Origin: Candidatus Liptonbacteria bacterium CG11_big_fil_rev_8_21_14_0_20_35_14
GTDB lineage: Bacteria > Patescibacteriota > Minisyncoccia > UBA6257 > XYB1-36-10
NCBI GenBank assembly: GCA_002796205.1
Contig: PCWO01000038.1
Span: 1-6,429, forward strand
DNA: 6,429 nt
Direction: 5' to 3'
Positions 1 to 4,862 of the stretch are shown one piece after another. Below the pieces are notes generated by a model. That model saw only the letters and a list, made by a program, of their open reading frames with translations. It did not search any database and was not told the DNA's origin. Position numbers and translations under genes: made by a program. Positions within the stretch are counted from its first letter, which is position 1; each line of letters opens with the position of its first letter.

Positions 1-1
1 T

Positions 2-361
2 GGCTATGGTAATTCTATTAATAAAACAAAATATTTACCAGAACCGATTGGAGATTCAATATTTGCTGTTATAGCCGAGGAATTTGGTTTTATAGGAACT
101 TCTATTTTAATAGCTGTGTTTTTAATGATTATTATACGTGGTTTTATTTTAGCGCAAAAAACTAAAGATGAGTTTATAAGATTAACTTTTATTGGTTTTA
201 CATCTATTATTGGATTACAAACATTTGCGCATATTGGTTCTATTTCTGGGGTTATTCCTATGACTGGGGTACCACTTCCTTTTATAAGTTATGGGAGTAC
301 GGCACTGGTTGTGTTTTTATCAATGACGGGACTGATGCTTAATATGTCACGCGCGGTCTAG
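2..361 (+). CDS. ftsW: FtsW/RodA/SpoVE-family cell-division glycosyltransferase, C-terminal part (5' end outside window)
   Basis: This is the last 119 residues of a SEDS-family membrane protein, which polymerises lipid II into glycan strands at the septum together with a class B penicillin-binding protein. The frame is open from base 2. The fragment starts with the family loop KYLPEPIGDSIFAVIAEEFG; the aspartate at bases 53-55 corresponds to the conserved catalytic Asp of FtsW/RodA. Hydrophobic segments follow at about residues 20-50, 56-75 and 95-115. Between the last two lies the signature loop GVPLPFISYGSTAL, where the family usually has SYGGSS. The end, NMSRAV, resembles the usual short cytoplasmic tail. 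murG begins 25 nt downstream, which is the normal ftsW-murG order of the division and cell wall cluster and favours FtsW over RodA. I see no terminator between the two genes, so they are probably co-transcribed. Confidence 0.95.
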   Translation, partial: GYGNSINKTKYLPEPIGDSIFAVIAEEFGFIGTSILIAVFLMIIIRGFILAQKTKDEFIRLTFIGFTSIIGLQTFAHIGSISGVIPMTGVPLPFISYGSTALVVFLSMTGLMLNMSRAV

Positions 362-386
362 TTTTTTGTTATACTATATATAATAT

Positions 387-1508
387 ATGAGAAAAGTACG
401 TATTTTATTAACAGGGGGTGGAACTGGGGGGCACATATATCCTTTAATTGCGGTCAAAGAAAAATTAGTTGATATTTCTAATCGTCACAGTTTTCAGGCT
501 GATATTCGTTTTATGGGTTCGGCTCAAAAATGGGCGACTGTGCTTGAGGGATATGGATTAAAGGTTTATCAAATTGCTGGTAGTAAGATAAGAAGATATT
601 TTTCACCTTTAAATTTTTTAGAGCCATTTATTTTTGCATATAGTTTATGCCAGGCTTTTTTAAAATTATATTTTTTTATGCCTGATGTAATTTTTAGTAA
701 AAGTGGACCGGGATCTTTTTCAGTAGTACTAGCCGGATTTTTTTACAGAATACCGATAATAATTCATGAATCAGATGCTTATCCGGGACTATCTAATAGG
801 TTAGCCTCACATTTTGCTAATAGCATTGCGCTTGGCTTTAAAGAAAGCGCTTCATACTTTAAAGGGAAAAATGTCCAAGTTACAGGCAACCCGGTGAGAG
901 ATGATTTATTAAATAATCGTGATGAACAAGCTTTGGCTAAAAGATTTTTTAGTTTTAAGCCTGATAAAAAAGTTATATTAGTGATTGGGGGTTCCCAAGG
1001 AGCCGAATCTATAAATGATTTTATAATAAGTATGGCGCCAGAGTTATTAAAAAAATACCAAATTTTACATCAAACTGGCGTGGATAATTTTGCAGAAAGT
1101 AGAGGGGAGCTTGAATTTATATCAAAAGATATTGATGATGAAAATAAAAAAAATTATAAGATAGTAGCGTATTTTAATAAAGATTTAAAAGAGGCCTACA
1201 GCGCAGCTGATTTAGTGGTTTCTCGGGCGGGGGCGGGCTCTATTTTTGAGATGGCAGCTTTTTCTAAGCCAGCAATATTAATTCCTTTAAGAGGGCACCA
1301 AAGATATAACGCCCATGCTTTTACTGAAGCTGGGGCCGGAAAAATTATTGAACAAAATAATTTATTACCATCCGTATTTTTAGTTCAAATTCAAAAAATA
1401 TTAGAGCATGAAGATGTTTTAGAGGAGATGAAAAAAGCGTCGCAGGAGTTTTATATACCGAACTCAAGCCAGATGATAGCTGAGGAGATTGTAAGACTGA
1501 CTATATAA
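387..1508 (+). CDS. murG: MurG, UDP-GlcNAc:lipid I N-acetylglucosaminyltransferase
   Basis: This enzyme adds GlcNAc from UDP-GlcNAc to lipid I on the inner face of the membrane, giving lipid II, the substrate of FtsW encoded just upstream. At 373 residues it is full length for the GT28 family. The N-terminal Rossmann domain opens with GGGTGGHIYP (residues 10-19), the acceptor-side glycine loop. The second glycine loop is GGSQGAESIND (201-211), and the UDP-GlcNAc site includes SRAGAGSIFE (279-288) and GHQRYNA (303-309), matching the usual HQ..NA motif. The ATG at 387 puts the glycine loop at the normal place. No Shine-Dalgarno sequence precedes it. Instead the 20 bases before it are TATA-rich, with -10-like hexamers TATACT (370-375), TATATA (375-380) and TATAAT (379-384) but no convincing -35. 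A leaderless transcript starting near 387 is possible but unproven. Unlike many wall clusters, murC does not follow. Confidence 0.98.
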   Translation: MRKVRILLTGGGTGGHIYPLIAVKEKLVDISNRHSFQADIRFMGSAQKWATVLEGYGLKVYQIAGSKIRRYFSPLNFLEPFIFAYSLCQAFLKLYFFMPDVIFSKSGPGSFSVVLAGFFYRIPIIIHESDAYPGLSNRLASHFANSIALGFKESASYFKGKNVQVTGNPVRDDLLNNRDEQALAKRFFSFKPDKKVILVIGGSQGAESINDFIISMAPELLKKYQILHQTGVDNFAESRGELEFISKDIDDENKKNYKIVAYFNKDLKEAYSAADLVVSRAGAGSIFEMAAFSKPAILIPLRGHQRYNAHAFTEAGAGKIIEQNNLLPSVFLVQIQKILEHEDVLEEMKKASQEFYIPNSSQMIAEEIVRLTI

Positions 1509-1524
1509 ATTAATATTAACTTTT

Positions 1525-1566
1525 AACCGATTATGGAAATATTATATTTTTTTATCATAATCGGTT
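1525..1566 (+). promoter_or_regulatory. 11-bp inverted repeat enclosing a start codon
   Basis: AACCGATTATG (1525-1535) is repeated exactly as its reverse complement, CATAATCGGTT (1556-1566), with a 20-nt AT-rich loop between. The ATG start of the 155-residue protein forms the last three bases of the left arm, so in RNA the start codon would be paired. After the right arm comes TTGGTC rather than a run of T, so it does not look like an intrinsic terminator for murG. Pairing of the start codon could limit translation or make it conditional. The repeat is certain; the function is inferred. Confidence 0.55.
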
Positions 1567-2000
1567 TGGTCGTTATATGTAGTTCTTATATAACTTCTTT
1601 TTTATTACGTTTAGAAAAAAGAATAGATTTTTTATCTAATGTATTAATTGAGACAAAAATTTTAATTGAAAATGGAAGGTTAAAATTATTCACTACAGGG
1701 TCACCTTTAATATTAACAGAAAAAGGCAATCAGGTTTTAGAGGAAAGTGGCCTTAAAAAATATATAGAGGGTCGTAAATTTTTTGTAATTGAAGCTTGTA
1801 AAAATAACGGAGCTCTAAAACCAGAGGATATGGAAATGTTTATTTTTGATTTTTTTAATCATGTAAACTTTAAAGAACCATTTAATTCAGAAATAAAAAA
1901 ATATTCCTATAATTCTGTAATATCTTTACATTTATTAGGCAGAGTGGGGGCTATCTATACAATAAATATTTGTTTTGAAAAACTTGACAATATAGTATAA
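1533..2000 (+). CDS. Membrane-anchored protein of unknown function
   Basis: I do not recognise a named family. The 155-residue product starts with one strong membrane segment (about residues 3-25, ILYFFIIIGLVVICSSYITSFLL), followed by Arg/Lys-containing residues and a short amphipathic helix (26-48). A soluble domain follows, with SPLILTEKGNQVLEESGLKKYI (split here at residues 57-68 and 69-78), then a helical stretch to about 112 and a mixed end. The LTEKG..VLEESG pattern resembles winged-helix-like segments I recall in uncharacterised small CPR proteins; this is from memory and not a homology result. The membrane segment supports the ATG at 1533, since any later start would remove it. There is no Shine-Dalgarno sequence, and the start codon lies in an inverted repeat. 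The gene begins 24 nt after murG and may share its transcript. By neighbourhood only, an envelope role is possible. The N-terminal anchor suggests a cytoplasmic domain, but topology is unproven. Confidence 0.8.
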   Translation: MEILYFFIIIGLVVICSSYITSFLLRLEKRIDFLSNVLIETKILIENGRLKLFTTGSPLILTEKGNQVLEESGLKKYIEGRKFFVIEACKNNGALKPEDMEMFIFDFFNHVNFKEPFNSEIKKYSYNSVISLHLLGRVGAIYTINICFEKLDNIV

Positions 2001-2013
2001 AGTATGCTTTTAT
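1984..2013 (+). promoter_or_regulatory. Probable promoter of the two-gene J-domain unit
   Basis: A perfect -35 hexamer TTGACA (1984-1989) overlaps the end of the upstream gene. At a spacing of 18 nt there is a TTTTAT -10 (2008-2013, four of six consensus bases) preceded by TG at 2005-2006, an extended -10 arrangement. Transcription would start near 2020, giving a leader of about 35 nt that contains the Shine-Dalgarno site. A second TTGACAA at 2026-2032 has no matching -10 before the gene. The TATATAAG run at 2011-2018 is an alternative -10 with a poorer spacing of 21 nt. Confidence 0.5.
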
Positions 2014-2040
2014 ATAAGTACGACTTTGACAACTAAATAA

Positions 2041-2047
2041 GAGGGAG
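2041..2047 (+). promoter_or_regulatory. Shine-Dalgarno site for the 196-residue protein
   Basis: GAGGGAG ends 7 nt before the ATG at 2055, a normal spacing, and supports that start. The genes outside this two-gene unit lack a comparable site. Confidence 0.65.
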
Positions 2048-2054
2048 AAAGAGC

Positions 2055-2645
2055 ATGGATCAATTAATTGTAGGAAAAAAATTAGATAGCACAAATGTTC
2101 CTAGTATAAGGGGACATAACAAAAAATATGTGATGTCTCTCATGGAGAGAGGACTTCAAAGAGATGACATACAAGACATAATCATCATAAGACAAGAAAC
2201 AAGGGCTTCTGTATCAAAAATATTGAAGCTTAAAGAAAATGGTTATTCACTGGATGAAATTTCTGAATTTTATACAATAAGAGAGAACCATATATCTATG
2301 CATAATTTAAGCATAGATATGATAGTAAAATTGTATGAAAAATTTGGAAAGGATTTTGATATTGTTCAAAATTTTATTGAAGACGCTATAAAACTTTACT
2401 TTCAACGAACTGGATTTTTGGGTGGGACTATAAATTATATTTTATACAAATCCGAAAAAATGAATGAAAATCCAGAATTTTTTATTAAACGATTGATTAG
2501 GGATGATGTCGATCCTGATTATGACGATGAATATTTAAATGAAGAAGGAATATATGGGGATGGAGATGGGTATGTAGATTGTAAAATTGATAAAGTTGAA
2601 TATCCGGCAGATTGGGAGGAGAGCAGAAAGAAGGAGGAAAAATGA
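2055..2645 (+). CDS. Helical protein of unknown function with three similar motifs and an acidic tail
   Basis: I do not recognise this 196-residue protein. It has no signal peptide or membrane segment, so it is probably cytoplasmic. Three similar stretches lie at residues 26-42 (VMSLMERGLQRDDIQDI), 56-72 (ILKLKENGYSLDEISEF) and 90-107 (IVKLYEKFGKDFDIVQNF). They share the pattern Leu-x-Glu, a turn, then Asp/Glu-Ile-x-acidic, with register steps of 30 and 34 residues, suggesting degenerate helix-turn-helix or helical-hairpin repeats. The tail is strongly acidic (about 150-175, DDVDPDYDDEYLNEE and DGDGYVD), then ends in Glu/Lys-rich sequence. The ATG at 2055 follows GAGGGAG by 7 nt. The stop codon overlaps the start of the J-domain gene by 4 nt (ATGA), so translation is likely coupled. 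Acting as a client adaptor or partner of that protein is an inference from context only. DNA binding by the helical motifs is an alternative. Confidence 0.8.
   Translation: MDQLIVGKKLDSTNVPSIRGHNKKYVMSLMERGLQRDDIQDIIIIRQETRASVSKILKLKENGYSLDEISEFYTIRENHISMHNLSIDMIVKLYEKFGKDFDIVQNFIEDAIKLYFQRTGFLGGTINYILYKSEKMNENPEFFIKRLIRDDVDPDYDDEYLNEEGIYGDGDGYVDCKIDKVEYPADWEESRKKEEK
2292..2320 (+). repeat. Perfect 10-bp inverted repeat inside a coding region
   Basis: ATATCTATGC (2292-2301) and GCATAGATAT (2311-2320) are exact reverse complements around a 9-nt loop. They lie inside the 196-residue gene, over codons 80-88, between the second and third protein motifs. It is followed by GATAG, not a T run, so it is not an intrinsic terminator. 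It could be an RNA hairpin or a binding site for a dimeric protein, or it could be chance in AT-rich DNA. Confidence 0.5.
2631..2637 (+). promoter_or_regulatory. Strong Shine-Dalgarno site that fixes the J-domain start
   Basis: AAGGAGG ends 4 nt before the ATG at 2642. It lies inside the end of the upstream gene. It selects 2642 over the in-frame ATG at 2612, which would only add a Gly/Glu/Lys-rich decapeptide encoded by the Shine-Dalgarno region itself. Confidence 0.85.
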
Positions 2646-3409
2646 ATCCATTCCAAGCGCTCGGCATACCTAAAGAATATATTGTCTCCATGAGTCAGGG
2701 TGAAATAATAAAATTTGCGGAAATGCAGTATAAGACTTTCCAAAAAAAATTTCATCCTGATGTTAATTTTGGAAAAAGCGATATTTCAAACCAATTAAAT
2801 GAGGCAATATCGCTTATAAGAAATCCGGAGGCATACGAAGACGCTTTATTAGAACACATTTCCGGTCAGGATTTTATAAAAATTTTAAAAAATAAAATTA
2901 AAAATTCTGAAAATGAAATTTCAAAATTAAAAAATGAATTAGAAATATCTCAATCAACTAATGACCGGAGAGTTAAGGATCTTAAAAAGCTACTTCAGCT
3001 TTATATTAAGAATATAACTGTGCCTGAAAAAAGAAAGAGTAGAGATTTTATTTATATTTCTGAACTTGATGGGTATAAAATATCGTACATATATTATACC
3101 CCTGAAGATAAAGAAGTTTCTATAATAATAAAGCATGGTCGCGTTTGGTATTATAATAAAATTGAAGGACCAAGCATATTATCCGGTTCTATAGAACCAG
3201 GTAATTATATAGAACCTCCAAAAGAGTATGAGTTTAGAGAAGGAAGTGTGGGATTTTCTTTAACGCACGAACAATTTATGCAATGCTTTGCTATGTATTT
3301 AAAACCATACCTAAAAATAGGTAACTACATAGTAATTTCAAAAACTAATTTGCGACCTCAAAAAACAAATATAGAGGGATTAATTACATCTATTGAGCGA
3401 CAAGAATAA
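2642..3409 (+). CDS. Divergent J-domain (DnaJ-like) protein with coiled coil and unknown C-terminal domain
   Basis: Residues 2-70 look like a J domain: NPFQALGIPKEY at the front, a basic helix (EMQYKTFQKK), the invariant HPD at 38-40, and a last helix QLNEAISLIRNPEAYEDAL (51-69) resembling the usual NEAYxVLxDPxxRxxY. J domains stimulate the ATPase of DnaK/Hsp70. The canonical DnaJ glycine/phenylalanine linker, CxxCxGxG zinc repeats and client-binding domains are absent. Instead there is a Lys/Glu/Asn-rich coiled coil (about 77-125), then a roughly 120-residue domain (135-255) predicted by eye to be strand-rich, which I do not recognise. The product has 255 residues from the ATG at 2642, chosen because AAGGAGG lies just before it. 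It overlaps the upstream gene by 4 nt, and its stop codon lies in a terminator loop. It is probably a specialised cytoplasmic co-chaperone. The HPD-containing J domain is fairly secure; client and role are unknown. Confidence 0.82.
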   Translation: MNPFQALGIPKEYIVSMSQGEIIKFAEMQYKTFQKKFHPDVNFGKSDISNQLNEAISLIRNPEAYEDALLEHISGQDFIKILKNKIKNSENEISKLKNELEISQSTNDRRVKDLKKLLQLYIKNITVPEKRKSRDFIYISELDGYKISYIYYTPEDKEVSIIIKHGRVWYYNKIEGPSILSGSIEPGNYIEPPKEYEFREGSVGFSLTHEQFMQCFAMYLKPYLKIGNYIVISKTNLRPQKTNIEGLITSIERQE

Positions 3410-3426
3410 TTGTCGCTTTTTTATTA
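3396..3426 (+). terminator. Intrinsic terminator straddling the J-domain gene stop codon
   Basis: AGCGACAA (3396-3403) pairs perfectly with TTGTCGCT (3410-3417) around the 6-nt loop GAATAA, followed by a T-rich run to about 3426. The TAA stop codon (3407-3409) lies in the loop, so the left arm is coding. This ends the two-gene unit and implies that gltX needs its own promoter. It also shows that a TTG at 3410, in frame with gltX, is part of a terminator stem rather than a start. Confidence 0.85.
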
Positions 3427-3427
3427 T

Positions 3428-3463
3428 TTCAAAAAACCCTATATTTATGATATTATAACTTTA
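3428..3463 (+). promoter_or_regulatory. Probable gltX promoter giving a leaderless mRNA
   Basis: TTCAAA (3428-3433, four of six -35 bases) is 17 nt before TATTAT (3451-3456, five of six -10 bases). Transcription would start about 7 nt later, at or one base before the ATG at 3464. TATGAT (3446-3451) is an alternative -10. The preceding terminator makes a promoter in this short gap necessary, and the lack of any Shine-Dalgarno sequence fits a leaderless message. Confidence 0.55.
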
Positions 3464-4858
3464 ATGAGTCCTGAAAATAGTAGGGTGCGTGTTAGAATTG
3501 CGCCGTCTCCAACAGGTAAATTACACCTCGGAACAGCGCGGACTGCTTTATTTAATTTTTTGTTTGCCCGCCATCATAATGGTGATTTTTTAATACGAAT
3601 TGAGGACACCGACAAGGAGCGCTCTAAAAAAGAATATGAACATAATATTATTGATAATCTAAAATGGCTCGGCATTGAATCTGATGACCACATTATTCAT
3701 CAAAGCGAGAGAGGAGATATTTATAAAAGATATTTAGAAAAATTATTAAATCAAAATAAAGCCTATTATTGTTATTGCACAAAAGAAGAACTTGAGGCCG
3801 AAAAAGAAGCCTTAATAACTGCTGGATTACCACCGAAATATAATGGACGATGCGCTAGTCAAAAACCTCAAGAGGCAGGGGATGCCTCGTCTCAATTAAT
3901 TAGACTTCGAGTGCCTCAAAAAAAAATAGTGGTTAAAGATATGATACGAGGCAATGTAACTTTTGACTCTAGCTTAATAGGCGACATACCGATTGCTAAA
4001 AATTTAGACACACCACTATTTCATTTTGCAGTCGTAGTAGATGATTTTGAAATGAAAATAAGTCATGTTATTCGGGGTGAGGATCATTTAACCAATACGG
4101 CGAAACATATTTTAATTGGAGAAAGTTTAGAATTTAATATACCGCATTATGCTCATTTGCCACTCTTATTAGCCCCTCAAGGAGGCAAATTATCTAAAAG
4201 AGATTTAGAGACTTCTTTTGATGATTTTAGAAATCAGGGATATTTAAAAGAAGCCTTAATAAACTTTATAGCCTTACTAGGGTGGCACCCGGAAAAAGAT
4301 AGAGAAGTGATGAGTTTAGATGAATTAATAGAGGAGTTTGATATAAAAAGAGTTCAAAAAGGAGGGGCGGCTATTAATATTGAAAAATTAGACTGGTTAA
4401 ACGCACACTATATAAGAAATAAAAGCGTAGATGAATTAGTATTATGCCTTAAAGGATTTATTCCTCAAGAATGGTTTGATAAAAATGGTTTATTAAGAGG
4501 AGCTTTAGAGCTACAAAAAGACCGTCTAAAAAAACTTTCTCTAGCTAAAGAGAATTTGGGATTTTTTTTCGAACTAGAGGAATATGAGCCGGAGTTGTTA
4601 ATATGGAAAGATAATTCTGAAAAAGAAACACTTGATTCATTAAAAAAAATATTAGATTTAGTTGAAGATAGTTTTGAAAAATCTTTTGAGAAAATAGTTG
4701 AGTTAGCCGAAAAGGAAGGGAGGGGAGATATATATTGGCCATTAAGAGTAGCTTTGTCTGGTTTAAAAAACTCACCACCTCCAATTGAAATTATGAAAGT
4801 TTTAGGAGAGGAAGAATCTATTATACGAACGAGAAAAGCTATTAAAAAATTACAGTAA
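3464..4858 (+). CDS. gltX: Glutamyl-tRNA synthetase (GluRS)
   Basis: This class I aminoacyl-tRNA synthetase charges tRNA-Glu with glutamate using ATP. At 464 residues it has the normal bacterial length. The HIGH-type signature is HLGTARTALFN (residues 21-31) after RIAPSPTG. Further family motifs are RIEDTDKERS, HVIRGEDHLTNTAKH (RGEDH at 204-208) and the KMSKR-type loop KLSKR at 242-246. The zinc-knuckle region keeps Cys103, Cys105 and Cys130 (CYC then YNGRC), but the usual fourth ligand, His two residues after the last Cys in E. coli, is Ser132. The last 150 or so residues are the helical anticodon-binding domain. I chose the ATG at 3464 because the upstream in-frame TTG at 3410 lies in the previous gene's terminator. 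Whether it also charges tRNA-Gln (the non-discriminating form used with GatCAB) cannot be decided here. Confidence 0.98.
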   Translation: MSPENSRVRVRIAPSPTGKLHLGTARTALFNFLFARHHNGDFLIRIEDTDKERSKKEYEHNIIDNLKWLGIESDDHIIHQSERGDIYKRYLEKLLNQNKAYYCYCTKEELEAEKEALITAGLPPKYNGRCASQKPQEAGDASSQLIRLRVPQKKIVVKDMIRGNVTFDSSLIGDIPIAKNLDTPLFHFAVVVDDFEMKISHVIRGEDHLTNTAKHILIGESLEFNIPHYAHLPLLLAPQGGKLSKRDLETSFDDFRNQGYLKEALINFIALLGWHPEKDREVMSLDELIEEFDIKRVQKGGAAINIEKLDWLNAHYIRNKSVDELVLCLKGFIPQEWFDKNGLLRGALELQKDRLKKLSLAKENLGFFFELEEYEPELLIWKDNSEKETLDSLKKILDLVEDSFEKSFEKIVELAEKEGRGDIYWPLRVALSGLKNSPPPIEIMKVLGEEESIIRTRKAIKKLQ

Positions 4859-4862
4859 ATTT

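Noticed and set aside
370..386. Promoter directly upstream of murG
   Set aside because: Several -10-like hexamers exist, but none has a -35 at acceptable spacing, and ftsW reads through without a terminator. It is noted in the murG entry but not called as a feature.
2559..2579. EF-hand or dockerin-like DGDGYVD in the acidic tail of the 196-residue protein
   Set aside because: The first loop position is Tyr instead of Asp, position 12 is Ile instead of Glu or Asp, and there is no second loop. It is more simply part of an acidic, low-complexity tail.
2612..2641. ATG at 2612 as start of the J-domain protein
   Set aside because: It adds ten Gly/Glu/Lys residues encoded by the Shine-Dalgarno region. 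AAGGAGG at 2631-2637 and the ATGA overlap point to 2642.
2497..2755. Minus-strand open frames of 64 and 78 codons
   Set aside because: They lie opposite the end of the 196-residue gene and the start of the J-domain gene, have low-complexity His/Ser/Phe-rich products and no initiation signal.
3410..3463. Extension of GluRS to a TTG start at 3410, adding 18 residues
   Set aside because: The TTG is the first part of the right arm of the upstream terminator, and the extra residues lie outside the family N-terminus. The ATG at 3464 fits the family and the promoter-like sequence.
3872..3888. GAGGCA/TGCCTC 6-bp hairpin inside gltX
   Set aside because: It is short and lies in a coding loop after the zinc knuckle with no T run. 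It is likely chance.
4545..4784. Minus-strand open frame of 79 codons
   Set aside because: It is antisense to the GluRS anticodon-binding domain and has no recognisable domain, so it is a shadow frame.
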